Origin: Apostichopus japonicus
Taxonomy: Eukaryota > Echinodermata > Holothuroidea > Aspidochirotida > Stichopodidae
Direction of reading: 5' to 3'
DNA length: 64,000 bases
Assembly (NCBI RefSeq): GCF_037975245.1
Contig: NC_092570.1
Coordinates: 1,490,501-1,554,500 of the forward strand
Numbering within the stretch: position 1 is the stretch's first letter; the number at the start of each line of letters is the position of its first letter. Below, one piece after another: positions 39,675-52,513 of the stretch. The translations under genes and the position numbers were made by a program. Under the pieces are notes generated by a model. The model made no database searches, was not told the DNA's origin, and was given only the letters and a program-made list of their open reading frames with translations.

Positions 39675-42415
39675 ATATACGTACGGTATAGGCCTGTAGG
39701 CCTTTTTCTATTTATCTAGGCCAAGCTTCTATCATATAAACTTCTCTTGCATCGTCAGTGTAGGCAATGTTGTGTATTACAATAAACTGTATATATCTTC
39801 CATTGAGGTAATTATTTGCTAAGTGTACCGTATTCCGCCAGATAAATATATGATTGCAAAATCCGTTATTATAGTAAAGTTACTGTACTTTTATATATAT
39901 ATATATATATATATCTTTGTATGTTAAGTTTGTTATTAGTGACTTTATTACCATGTTATTGTGTTTGTTAATAACATACACATCCCTCATTAACCTAGTT
40001 CTATACCACACATTCATATCACTTATTTTTTCCTTAACCTATATAATGTAGCCTGCATATAATAATCCCGGTCCGTTGCATACTGTTGATAGGTAATCCT
40101 CTCCATCCTACCACGCATGCGTGAAGATGGAGTAAGAGTGGTCTTGATTATATATGAAGCCTTGCATATCTACGTCGCTGTATAAATACTAAATTCATAC
40201 ACAAACTTTTCCAAAACCACAAACATTTCCAAAGCTAAGCTGATTAAAAAATTTAATGAATGAATTGAAAAAAAAAAACAATAACATGGGTAAAAATTGA
40301 ATCGTTACAAGTTAGCATATTAACAAAAAGCCCAACAAGGCTTAGTGATTCCTTGTCAAATTTGATATGATTTATACACAGTGTTCTTGTACGTAGAAAG
40401 GTGGATCCACATATACCAAGTACGATGGTTTCAGACTTTGACCTTTGTTGACCTCAGACGACATTTGACTACAGATAAAAACAATTCAATGTTTCATTTA
40501 TACGTCTTATGAGCAGCATATTGGGTAAGGAATAAAAACATGGTTAACGGTATACAGCTGTTTAGATGCAATATTCTGTCAATGTGTTATACGGAGTATA
40601 ACCTAAACAACTAAAACATTCACAGTCATTTTGCAGCCAAACAATTATATTTTTCTTAATTAATGATATATTCAATTACATAATGATGTGTCAAATCATC
40701 ATTACAAGTCGTTTATAACCGATACCATAAATTACCAGAACGTTCAGATACCGAAAATTTCAGTAAAAACGTTTGGAGAGAGACAACGACATATACACAC
40801 ATCATTTGAAGAGCAACTATGGGCTCAAATGTATTACAAAGAAAGGGAAAAACAGGATTGTCTAAAAGTTTAAAAAAAGGAAGAAAAGTCAACACAGATG
40901 TTGCGATAAAAATTTTCATCTATAGGAGACGTTGTTTCAAGCCTAGCATCCATCGCATATGCATAAATGTTATGTGGTCTCTATGTTCGCAAAATGCTGA
41001 CGTCATCATTACTGACGTCATAGATGCAAAAGTCAATAATTTTTTATCTTCAACCATAAATGTTTAGAATGTAACGGTTGTCTGGAGCGGTTGTTTTTTT
41101 GGGGGAAATGAAACGAAATTTCATTATAAACATAATGTCAAGTGTATTCTCACAAAATGGCTAAAGGTTACTATTTATAAAAAGAAAGCAAAAGAAATCA
41201 ATTTAAACCATCCTGTATTTTCTAAAATCTTCCAAGAAAATCCATGATGATACGCAAGTATTTTGCTTAAAGTAATTTCCAATGATTCACACTTTAACTG
41301 TTACCTTTATAAATAGACACTGAATAATCAATTTGCGAAGTTCACCCAAAATACATCACAGAAAAAAAAAGAATGTGATGACGTCACAATTCGTGATGTA
41401 TATAGTCCCATATATAGTCCATCAAAACTTAGTTGAGGTCTGAATTCAAAGTTTCTCGGAGGACACTTCAATTTGAAAGAAAAAGTAGTTTGAAAATAGG
41501 ATCATTCGCACTTATTTAGTTAGGTCTAAAATTGCCTAAAATATGACATAGAGTCTGATGCTTATTAACTGTTAAAAGATTTTTATATACATATATATTT
41601 TTTACCTTTTCGTAAAGGATGAATTTCCCTAAGAAAAATTAGACTTTATGAAACAAAAAAGGAAGCCTCAAGCAGGATTTAATTTAATAAACGTGGGTCC
41701 GCGGTTTCTAGAAAATATTTTTTCTTTCATTTTTTTTTTACCTTTTTCACTTTCAAAATAACCCATTATTCTTTATTTTAAAGTTTCTTTAATTGGGATC
41801 CCGTAAACAGAATAATTGGACCTCCTCTTTGGAACGCCATTTGAGCAAATAATTGCTCTTTTTCTTCGTCTCTCCTTTTTTTTTCTTCTTCTTTTTTTTT
41901 CTTCTTCTCAGTTTTTGTGAGTTAAATTATGTTGGAGAGGAATTGTAAATTTGACGCTACAAAGTAGGTTCATAAGGGCCAAGTTTCTTCGATGCGCCCT
42001 TTGCGATGTCTGAAATCAATTACTTTGAAGGGGGGAAGGAGCATAACTGATGATGAGCTGCAAATGGGATGCATGCAAGGCGTTTAAAAACCCATTTAGA
42101 AATCGATAGCTTTAAATACAACAGTATATAGCGATGGCCGTTCAGGGTGTCTTTTGTAACAAGCCAGAATAGTCTAAAGTCAGACAGGCGCAGGAAAGGG
42201 TCGGAGGAGGAGGAAGAGTGAAGATCGATGCATTTGTGGCAGCATCTCAAAGGATCTGACGTCACACTGCTTTAGAACAATGTAAATTCATCCGAGAAGT
42301 GGAGAGCATGCAGATACGAGACACGCGGAGAGGAGAATGGAAATGCAACTCAAGCCTTTGATGAGGAGGTCTCCTTCAATAGATGTTGATAACTCGAAAG
42401 AAGAGAATAAGAAAT
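39675..42415. other. No gene recognised
   Basis: Three TGACGTCA sites lie within 400 bp (40998-41386). The overlapping frames at 40.7-41.07 kb have no recognisable domain. Confidence 0.5.
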
Positions 42416-42417
42416 AC

Positions 42418-42482
42418 AATATATATATATATATATATATCAATCACTGAGTTTGGTATTGGAATATCCCAAAAGATAATAT

Positions 42483-42579
<97 letters not shown>

Positions 42580-42675
42580 GATATTCATATAGTTAAATAT
42601 ATGTATATATATATATATATATATAAATATATTTATATATATGAATATCTATATATATATATATATATATATCTA

Positions 42676-42743
<68 letters not shown>
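42418..42743. repeat. Compound (TA)n tracts
   Basis: Tracts at about 42418-42440, 42487-42580 and 42606-42743 are broken by short unique pieces, including GATATTCATATA near 42579 and its complement TATATGAATATC near 42637, so the middle part is also an inverted repeat. No gene. Confidence 0.9.
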
Positions 42744-42746
<3 letters not shown>

Positions 42747-43639
42747 CTTTATTAATTTTACAACAGACTTGAGAATATTATAGATGCATAACGTTGACTC
42801 ATTTCGTCCATCTTATAGCCTATTATCCACATGGGTATCTAGCAGTAACTAATAAAACACAGAAAACAAGAACTGTCGTTGAAATTGTCGAAAAAGTCAG
42901 GTATCGTGAGTGTCTGACTCAACTTTTAGAATTACCCAAATAAGGATAACAGGAGTTTGACAAGGTCAAGTAGACGCACATCTTCTGAAACCGGTCATAG
43001 TATGACGTCATTACGTTCATTGTTGTACATATATATAGTTCACATGGGGTTCAAGTTGTAAGTTGTGTAAGGTCAACACACATTTTCATCACGCAATATC
43101 AATCGAGAAATAACAACATATGACTGGTCGGTTCCTTTTTCTCGCAAAACCTCGTTCTTTGAAGTAAAATATCAGTCATATTAAATATTTCGCATAAATA
43201 TAGAAAACTGGCGGTGTCACTGAAAATTGGTCAATCAACCTTGCATGCTGCTTTGATCAACGGTTTAGTATATAAAAAAAGACAGATTTATGCTGTCAGG
43301 GTTTATCACATTAGACCATTTATATGGTTCTATGTATAGGCTTGTATATATCGAGTAAACACAGTTTGAATAATAGTAGGATTCCCATCGGTATCAGCAG
43401 AGGCATCGAGGACAACTGCGGTCCACTGTTTGCACCCTATCATCTCCCCCTAAATTCCGGTATATTCCGAAAATGGTATTTCCCGGGTCTCTCGTCATGC
43501 TTTAGCATAAATGTAAGTACAAGTGCAAGGCTCTCAACGCTAATAAGAGTACTTACTCTGGCTCTAGCCATGGTACTAACTTTGATTACAAGTAGTCCCA
43601 TAGAAAAAAAAAACTATGCTAGAATACGTGTACATATAA

Positions 43640-43765
43640 AGAGCCTATACAGGTAACATGCAGGTTACACATAGATACATACAGGTGTAACCTATATGTA
43701 TCTATATCTATATATACATACAGGTTACACATAGATACATACAGGTTACACATAGATACGATATG
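43640..43765 (+). repeat. Short tandem and inverted CAGGTTACACATAGATA units
   Basis: CAGGTTACACATAGATACAT occurs at about 43661, 43722 and 43742, with an inverted version (GGTGTAACCTATATGTATCT) at 43685. Confidence 0.75.
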
Positions 43766-45065
43766 GTCGCATTTTAATTGTTTGCCAAATGTCACTGAGA
43801 ACTGACTGAGATATCCCTTCACATTTGACACTCGTTGTGATGATTGGAAAATCGATTCCTCAACCTTCATTCTAACCCCCTCTTAATATGAAAACAAAAT
43901 GTCATATGTTCTACAATTGATTGTCTCTTTAAGAGAGCTAACAAAATGGTTGCAAACGCACAAGTGAGAGAGAGAGAGAGGCGGGTGGGTGGAGAGAGAG
44001 AGAAATAGAAAAGCATTCCTTCAACTAGGGTATGACGTCGAAGAAGGTAACGTTTGCTTTCTTTGATATGAGTAACTTCATGCCGCACGGATTGTGACGG
44101 AAAAAACTATTATAAGGTATATATGTGATAAATTAAGCGTGTATACGTCATAACACGAACCATTCAATCCTTAATTGTTCTTAAAAAAGGAATTCCGTTA
44201 ACTGTATTAATTCATTCCTTTACATGTCCTTGCGATCGGTAACATGATCATGGAGGTACGTGTCTGGGACTTCAACGTTTATATTTAGTCTTACTTTAGT
44301 CTTTACTCGAATCCAAATTTCATTCAACAAATTTAAATGTCATACCATCATTTTCTAATTTTCGCTAATCCTTTTTAATTCCTACTACCGTTTGGATTGA
44401 CAGAAGTTTTAATGTTCAGTTTGTAAATGCTATTTGTTTTTCTTCTTCAGTGTAGGTATTTCCTTGTCGTACTGTGAATATTAGCTGCCATATAAAACAA
44501 GAATTATTACAGAGACGTTAAATCAGAGGAATGACACAGCCAAGATCTTAGGTTTTGTCGTACATAAGAAAGTGCAAACGGCCGTCCATATTTAACAGGT
44601 CCTGCTGTAGTGTGCTACGAAGTACTTCCATAGAGAATGCTCTAACGTAGATAAGGCTAAAACCACGTCTCTTAAATCCACAAATTGGAGAAAATTCCTG
44701 TTACTTTTTTTGTTGTCTTTTTAGATAAACCTCAATCCACACTAAGCGATCGATAGGGTTTACAAATATTTGGTTGTTCCTTTTAAACCCATAGAATAAG
44801 CGTGTTCTTATCCATTGGTGTATATAGTTAAGGGTATATGGTTTGTTTCGTTTACAAATAGCATGTTCAGTTTCATCAGAATTCGATTTCGGTAGATTAA
44901 AGTAACATCTGATGCTTTCAGGTTTCTGTTCTTGCATTTGATGTTGTGTTATCTCCGGTACCGCATGGTTGGAAGAAAGTTCCCTCAGTAAGTAAATTTG
45001 ATACGTACAATAGTGTTATAGTGAGGAACACGTAGCGAATGGAATAGAACTGATTACTATTCGTT

Positions 45066-45308
45066 AGTATGTATGTACGTATTTTAGATCCTCCTGCTAG
45101 CAGGAACTCGCAAAGAAGCCATCATTGGCTTATCAAAGCTGCAAGCTGACCGAAGTCAGTCTCTTAGATTCACATTTAACGTCCATGATTATGAATTGTC
45201 AATTGTCAACAACTCTGTAACTGGACGACATACATTAATCTTGGAGTGACTCGAACTCGGGACCTTATGATTGAAAGGCACCGGCGTTAACCACTGAGCT
45301 AACACTCC
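45066..45308 (-). mobile_element. tRNA-headed SINE, family A copy 1
   Basis: On the minus strand it starts GGAGTGTTAGCTCAGTGGTT (A box) and has GAGTTCGAGTC as B box. A 6-bp acceptor stem GGAGTG/CACTCC can be drawn. After the tRNA part comes a body with AATTCATAATCATGGACGTT and GATAAGCCAATGATGGC, then CAGGAGGATC and a TACATACA-like tail at 45066. A second, 5'-truncated copy lies at 50322-50485. The anticodon loop is one base too long, so it is not a tRNA gene. Confidence 0.75.
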
Positions 45309-45309
45309 T

Positions 45310-45382
45310 TGTAGGAGCATAGGTTAGTAGGAGTGGGAGAGTGTAGGTTAGTAGGAGTGGGAGAGTGTAGGTTAGTAGGAGA
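45310..45382 (+). repeat. 24-bp minisatellite, three units
   Basis: AGGTTAGTAGGAGTGGGAGA with a GTGT joint is repeated three times directly beside the SINE 5' end. Confidence 0.85.
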
Positions 45383-45921
45383 GCAGTACAGTGGTCACAC
45401 ACTGCGGTGTAGAAGATGAGAGGGGGCGGGGGGGGGGGGTGAGCATTGGTTCTATGACTGATATTATTAGGCAATGTGGACAGGTTCTGCAGAGTTAATA
45501 TGCATAAGCGCGTGTATGTCAATTCAAAGCCTTACAACAGGGAGGTAGCGAGAGATAGATATATGACGGGGCAGAGCGGTGGTGATGGTGGTGGGAGTAG
45601 TGATCAACTAAATGGTGTCTCATTAAAAGAATAGATGCTTTTTGAATTCTCAGCCAGAGTTTTAGCTGTCTCTACCTCGCTGTCAATCCCTTGCACCGTC
45701 CCATCAGATTGAAATCGCTGGTCACGAGATATACTAAGTGGGTCCTACTATGACTAGTAACTGTATAGTCTTGATTATACAATTTATATTTGTAATGTAA
45801 TATATTCTTAGAAACTGTGACTTCTTCAAATTATATAAAAGGATCTTAAAAGTAAAATTTGAAGTGAAATAGTTATTATATATAGGAATATTTTTTGTCA
45901 GTACATGTCTTGTACTTTCAG

Positions 45922-46239
45922 CCGGTCACCACACGTGACACTGATACCGACCTCATTCCCAAGATGACGTATGGCGTTAACTTATTCATGGGATCGCTTG
46001 GCAATATTTCCAAGGATATATCATTATTTTCTTTATTCATTTTCGCTTTAGTTTTCATCGGGTTTCAGTACCCGTCACTCATAAACATACATTTTCGACA
46101 CCTTTTGCTTACTAGTGTGGATATCTGTGTGTTGTGTATAGTTATAAAACGGTTTACTAAGATCGGACTTCTTTATGTTGGCTTTTTTGGCATAGTCCGC
46201 TGCTTTCCACTTCAGACTTCAATAGTTAGTCTATCCTAA
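45922..46239 (+). CDS. Possible orphan exon, unknown protein
   Basis: A pyrimidine-rich acceptor (CTTGTACTTTCAG, ending 45921) precedes an open stretch starting PVTTRDTDTDLIPKMTYGVN, then LFMGSLGNISKD and a hydrophobic segment. The first 100 bases are richer in G and C than their surroundings, as coding sequence tends to be. The open frame ends at 46239. I recognise no domain and find no partner exon on either side, so this could be chance or an exon of a gene reaching beyond the window. Confidence 0.2.
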   Translation, partial: PVTTRDTDTDLIPKMTYGVNLFMGSLGNISKDISLFSLFIFALVFIGFQYPSLINIHFRHLLLTSVDICVLCIVIKRFTKIGLLYVGFFGIVRCFPLQTSIVSLS

Positions 46240-46445
46240 CAGTTCACGTACATATAGCCTAGTCTATTTTGAATGCAATAATTAGGACTAAAGTTGACCC
46301 TGTCACTAAATCCGTCGTGGAAGACATAATAACCAGCCATGTTTCTTTCTGTCTTTTAGAGGAGAAAAATTATCATTTACGATTCTAGTAGAACATTGCA
46401 CCACGGATGTGTTTCAGTGGTAAGAAATACACATCTAAGACAACC

Positions 46446-46504
46446 CCCTAACTGTAGGCCGCTTTGGGTAAGACAATAATACCCAAAGCGGCTTACAGTT
46501 AGGG
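46446..46504. repeat. Short near-perfect hairpin (25-bp arms, 9-nt loop)
   Basis: CCCTAACTGTAGGCCGCTTT and five more bases at 46446-46470 match the complement of 46480-46504 with one mismatch. Loop AGACAATAA. It could be a tiny foldback or a transcribed hairpin. Confidence 0.8.
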
Positions 46505-46557
46505 CTAGAAAATACCTCATGTCGTCTGCTCGATGCTGTTATTCCTCGTTTAATATT

Positions 46558-46870
46558 TAATAATGATAATAATAATAATATGCAGCTATTTTTACGACGC
46601 TTAAAGCGACCACAAATTTGTGAGAAACCCGCAAGGGCTTATGGATTACAACTTACACGTCGGGTGGCTTCCAACTCAACATTTTAACTCAAATTTTGAA
46701 TCTTTTTAATTTAGAAAGTCTATTTAAGATGGGAACACTGTATATTGCTCTTGGATGAAAAACCCACCTTACTATTATGACCGGGCCGGGTATCAAACCC
46801 GTAACCTTCCGATTTCTAATCCTCATTGCTTCAAATGCCACCGCCTTTATCCACTCGGCCACAGCACCGG
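46558..46870 (-). mobile_element. tRNA-headed SINE, family B copy 1
   Basis: The minus strand begins near 46870 with GGTGCTGTGGCCGAGTGGAT, a class II (Ser/Leu-like) tRNA start with A box, and has GGGTTTGATACCC as B box. A body with GTAAGGTGGGTTTTTCATCC and CACCCGACGTGTAAGTTGTA follows. It ends in CGCTTTAAGCG and an ATT tail at 46558-46580. The variable region is too long and the acceptor stem weak, so it is a SINE rather than a tRNA gene. A diverged relative lies at 51716. Confidence 0.7.
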
Positions 46871-46874
46871 TTGG

Positions 46875-49800
46875 TGATATCAACTATTTGATATCAAATT
46901 TACTATTTTCGAGGCGAGGTTATACGATAGTATATTTTCAAACGGCATAACAGAAACAATGTTTCTATGGGAATTAACTTTGAGGCTTTTCTAAACTGTT
47001 GTTTTCATGAGTTATATGTCCTTAGTCTTGTCTGCGCTAAGTTAGATTATTAACAAAATACCCAGTCATATGGCAAAAGTTTAGATATGGTCAGATAAAG
47101 TACAAACACTCAGTTGAAAGAGAACATCGATAAAAGCCACTACTGTGTTGTTGTTCGGTTTCGCCTTATTCTGTTTTCCGTAATTAAGATCGATAAGATG
47201 CAGAAATAACTCATCTAGCTACGGTTTGTTTTGCCACGTACTTCCGTTTACTTAGAATCGGAATTCTCGTCTCATCCTTCTTCTTGTTTTGTTAATTGTT
47301 CTTGTGTGAAAATTACAAGAAAAACAAATGCCGTCGGATATTATATTCGGTCGCTTTGATTTCGATAGAATCGATGAAAAAAAAATACTATTTCTCTGAA
47401 GTAAACCAAAAATATCAATAATCTCATTAAAAAAAAACGTTTGGCAGTTCGAAGAAAACAAAAACTGAGAAGGACGAACAAGGAAAAGAAATCAAATGGG
47501 TGTTTTATTTTTATTAAACTTTTTTTTTTAAATTACAGTAAAGAGATCTTAATTCTCTCAGTAATATACGTGTATTGATTGATGAATAAAATGCGGTAAA
47601 CAAAATATTTTTTTAGCAGGAAAAAGCTTGATATCTGCATATGTGACATGATGAAACAAATAATAAGTTGAGAAGTGACCAGAAAATTTCATTAAAATAA
47701 TTCAACGGAAGAATTGTAAATATTTATTTGGCCAGAAAGGAACTCGAAATGGTTACCTCAGCTCTGAGGTGTGGGAGACAAAATTTGATATAAGGGGGAT
47801 TATTGCGTCCATTTGTTCAATGTTGAAAATATAACTTGAGGTAATACACCTCTTATGTATTTCCATTGATTTTTTGCATTTGGTAGAACTAACCTGTTTG
47901 TTAGACTTAGTAGTACAGCCATTTCAATTGATGGTTTCTCGTGTGATTTAAAGGGTGATTTATTTCCCCCCCCCTCCCTTGCCCCGCCCCGAACCTCCCT
48001 AATAAATATTAAAAATTGTATACAAATACAACTATCAAATTCAACCAAAAACCCGTTTTTTTTAAAACATTTCTGCAGCATATTCAAAATAATTTTGTGA
48101 ATCAAGTCATCCTTGAAACCTAGATTTAGAGTGCACTATTTCGTCCCTACGACATTATACCAGCAGCTACAACACTGATGTTCGGGCGGTTATATATACC
48201 GGCATGACACTGTCCTCATCATCATGTCCAGGCTTTCCAAAATCGGGTCAAACGACTTCCGTTTGAAGTTAAACAGGAAACAGTGGTGTCGAAGGGAGTG
48301 ACGTGTTGGAGATATAGACTCGAGAGCCTGTCACTATCGATTCGATTTCTCGATCTTCCATTTAGCTTTGACTCATTTACATAAATTGCCTTTTTTTCTC
48401 GAGATGTTTGTTCGCAGTTTTCACCCAAATTTGAATTCGACCGGACTTAAAAAAGGACGAACAAGAAAAAAGCACGAGAAAGAGAGAGAGAGAGAAAAAG
48501 TCCCCAAAAATTGAAAAGAACTTGTAGGTCTTGTTTGCCATTATATAGTTCTCCTATATAGAAATCTTGTGAGAAAATATCAGATTGTGCATTGTATTAA
48601 TAAGAATGGTTTAAGCGCACCCATGAATTACCCGCAGGCATGCATACACTGAGAAAACGCGCAAGTAACAATCCATGTTGATAGCGTTTATATTCGTTTA
48701 CATCAGTTTACCGCTGTTCTGTTCACATGTAAACCAAAATACCAAAGATCCATAAATTGGAGCCAATTTTAAGTTAGTATCTACCTTTATCTTCCACGAC
48801 TCTTTTGTTTTTCATTCTCTTCCCATTTCGCTTTTTTAATGGTGTGTTTTTTAATTTCACAAGTTTTATTATTTATGCTATAATCTTTAAAATCAATCGC
48901 TTTGTTACAAGAGTGCATTAATTAAGAGCAGATTTACCTTCTAATTATGATTAGTGTTCATATATAGTTCTGTCGTCTGCTGAAGTTTAGTTTGTATTTC
49001 TCCTGCACTGACGTCACGATTTGTAAAAGTAAGTCGAACCCGCCGCGCCTTTTCATAGTAACCTCAAAAAGACAAAACCGCAGACCTCATGGTTGTGAAA
49101 AAACTTGCTACCATACAGGTACACGAAATCAGTAACCAGAGGTGTATATAAACTCGTTTTCCAGAACATTATTCTCAAGTCCAGGATATAAATATATATA
49201 AAAACATGCATATGCGCGTACATACAGGCTATACATACACACGGACAAATAAACAGACAAGATAATAATTAATCAGTATGTCTATTGTAATTTATCGGAT
49301 ATCATATTTCCTTCAACTAATTCTTTCTTTTCTTCTGACGATTTCTTAAGCGACCGATCGATCGACTGACCGACTGACCGATCGACAAGAGCGATCGAAT
49401 GAATAAACCCAAGGACCATGGACAAACAAACCGACGAAAGGACGATAGTCTTGAGAAAAAAAAACAGAAAGCAACAAGGACAATCTAAGCACTGATACGA
49501 AGAAATAACAGGTATGCAGAGGCCTAGAATCTACTTATGAGCTAAGTCGTTTTCATTTACTTTCTAACTGACCGACGGAACGAACGAACGGATAGACGAA
49601 CCAGAAAAGAAAGTACAACGTAGGTATAGAAAAGAAAAAATTGAGGGGAAGGGGCGGGGGGGGGGGGTAAGAATTGTAATTAATGAACGGTCACGCATAG
49701 AACGAAAAAGGTTGTGAACTTGTGACACTGGCATATATATTTAGAATTGCAAGTTTAGTATAGTGAAGGCGATATGCTGTGCAGTAGTGTTATCAATGAC

Positions 49801-50320
49801 GTACACAGGATAACAAAGATGGGGAGAGCCTGAAAAAATTCAAAATATCTCCCGACTGATTTAGGTATAGGGACCTGAAACTTTATGGGTGCTACTGAAG
49901 GATTATATGAAGGAGTGGGTTCTGGGGTATTTGGTAGGCGAATCCTATGATGTAAGGGGTTCCTCCCCCAGAGAATGAAAGATAAGAATGTAGACTGTTC
50001 AATGGTGTATTCTGAAGCATAGATTAGACAATGTATTAGATCTACCTGTATATAAGTAAGGCTGAACGCAAGCCTACAGGAGACGTGGTTCGCACGGCTC
50101 GATCGGGCATGTTACACTCTGATCACACGGCTGAATGCAAGGTTGCGCTAATAATACTTTGTGGTTTAAATGGAGGTACTGAGTAGTGTTCTAGTTCTTT
50201 TCCGGCTGAATGCAGAATGTCACCCCCACCCCCCCCACTGAACCCTTCCCCCCTGCTGACGATGGGAGGTGAGGGTACATCCATCCCCTCCCACTTCCCG
50301 TAGCACTGTATAGCCCTTAT
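46875..50320. other. No gene recognised
   Basis: Impure GACCGAC/GATCGAC units at 49350-49390 and a G run at 49650. Other frames are short and unsupported. Confidence 0.5.
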
Positions 50321-50321
50321 A

Positions 50322-50485
50322 TGTTGTTGTTGTTGTTGATGATTGATAATTCATAATCATGGACGTTAAATATGAATGTAAGAGACTGATCTCGGTCAGC
50401 TTGCGGCTTTGATAAGCCAATGAGACTTCTTCGCGAGTTCCTGCTTGCAGGAGGATCTTAAATACATACATATATACATACATTT
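50322..50485 (+). mobile_element. SINE family A copy 2, 5' truncated
   Basis: It matches the body of the 45.07 kb copy in the opposite orientation: AATTCATAATCATGGACGTT, AGAGACTGATCTCGGTCAGC, GATAAGCCAATGA and GCAGGAGGATCTTAAATACA. It has no tRNA head. A short (TTG)n run precedes it. Confidence 0.75.
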
Positions 50486-50760
50486 ATTCACACATACATA
50501 CATATGGTATAGCAACATATAGGATCGTGCTGATGTTGATACATACATAGATTGAACTGCCCTAACAAGGCTCAGTAATGCATAGTCAAATAACGTCTTA
50601 ACTAACTATATATTATTTCCTTTGACATTCATCGTCCTCCACTATGACAATCGGCTAACCATTTGTAGTAACCGACGTCTATATCTTGTTTCGTTAACAA
50701 CCAATTTCTTGCTGTTATATTATAATTGATGCTTTTAATAGGGACTGCAGAAAATGTCCT

Positions 50761-50835
50761 CTTAGCGTCGTCGCCGTCATCGTCATCATCTTCATCATCA
50801 TCATCTTCATCATCATCGTTATCATCATTGTCAAA
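50761..50835. repeat. (TCA)n-like microsatellite
   Basis: Impure TCATCATCT repeats. The minus strand reads a run of Asp codons, an artefact. Confidence 0.85.
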
Positions 50836-51715
50836 AGGTAAAATCATAATCTATGCAGAACCTTGATAAGGATACTATACAGGCATTTATGCGTACATCT
50901 CTGACTTGGTTCTCTTACATCGATCGGACGTCACCCCGAGACAAAAGTTACGTGCTTACATAAATATTATTGCGACGAAAGAAACGCTTTATTCCACGCA
51001 TGATCGAATGATCTGTAAAATTACTGATTTACTTGGTTATATCTTTTTGTTGGTGCTTGGATAGGCCTATGACACGGTAGGATTCACACATTTAAAATTC
51101 TCTGAGTAGAAGAGCGGCGGACATTGTAAGTATATAAGCAGGGAATTGCAATTAAGAATGATGTAGGGGGAGAGATGAAAAGAGGAAGAAAATTGCAGAA
51201 GAAGAAGAATAAAAAGAAGAGGATATAAACAGATGCGTGGATGATATTTTTGTTCACTTTAAAAGGAATAAGAAAGGATAAAAAGCAAATATGAAAATTG
51301 TTCGGTGTGCATGATGATCTGTTAAGAACTTAGAGCTTACTCAGTTAAAACAACTTATAATGTCAAGTTGAATTCATCCTGATCGACTTCGCGTATTCTC
51401 TACGCTGTCAAAATAGGCTGTGATCTAACGGTACAAATTGAGCCTATACAAATTAGAGTATAGAACAGTCTGCGTAATGTATCGGTGTGTAATGGGTGGA
51501 ATTACATTACGCCCGTTATTTAAAAATCTGTTTGAAAATAAGCAATACTTTAATAATGTGTCAGACTGTTTCTAATAGCGACGCCGTAGACTCATACATG
51601 AACTAGCATAGTTATATCCCATATGTTGAGATCAATATGCGTTCACTATGAATATAACCGCCCGCCGAGGAGAGAGAAGCGGGGAGGGGGGGGGGCATGG
51701 CATGATAATCAGATA

Positions 51716-51885
51716 ATCCCTGGCCGGCCACAGTAAGGTGGTTTTTCATCCAAGAGAAATCCACGGTTTTGCCATCTGAAATGGTCTTCCAAATTGTAAA
51801 ATATCCAAAAATAAGCTAAAACTGTAAATTAAATGATCACCCGATGTGAAGGGTATAAGTTATAAACCATTCGACGTCTATCACA
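51716..51885 (+). mobile_element. SINE family B copy 2, diverged and headless
   Basis: GTAAGGTGGTTTTTCATCCA and, 110 bp later, CACCCGATGTGAAGGGTATA then AAGTTATAAACC match the body of the 46.6 kb copy in the same order. The tRNA head is missing and the middle has diverged. Confidence 0.55.
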
Positions 51886-52256
51886 TGTTTATGTTATTAT
51901 GTGGCTGCTTGGTTTCTTACAATTTTTTCTATATTATAACTCCTGGTACTTCATTCTAGACTTGTATTGTGAGTCAACGCTAGTACTCATATTCTAATAT
52001 AGTTGTCCGTATATGTTGTACTCACCTGCGCAGGTTTGTACTCCGTCTCGTACTCGTTACATTCTGGAAGTCAAGTACAGATTCTAGCACAACATCACGG
52101 AAGGAATCGTACTCGGACTTAGATGCTTGTACTGAATTGTACTCACACCAAGGGCAATTTTTACTTGTACTCATCATGCTGTTATACTCGTTAGACAAGT
52201 CTATTTCACTCATCTTCAACTTAATTTCGTCAACTTTTTTCAATTTGTAATTATTG

Positions 52257-52513
<257 letters not shown>

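Noticed and set aside
45240-45308. Functional tRNA gene on the minus strand
   Set aside because: Anticodon loop one base too long, acceptor stem only 6 bp, and the sequence continues into a SINE body shared with 50.3 kb.
46446-46504. microRNA precursor
   Set aside because: Arms are almost fully paired and the hairpin is short; no second line of evidence.
46780-46870. Functional Ser/Leu-type tRNA gene
   Set aside because: Weak acceptor stem and overlong variable region; a SINE body and ATT tail follow.
50629-50847. Acidic (Asp-rich) small protein
   Set aside because: It is a translated TCA microsatellite.
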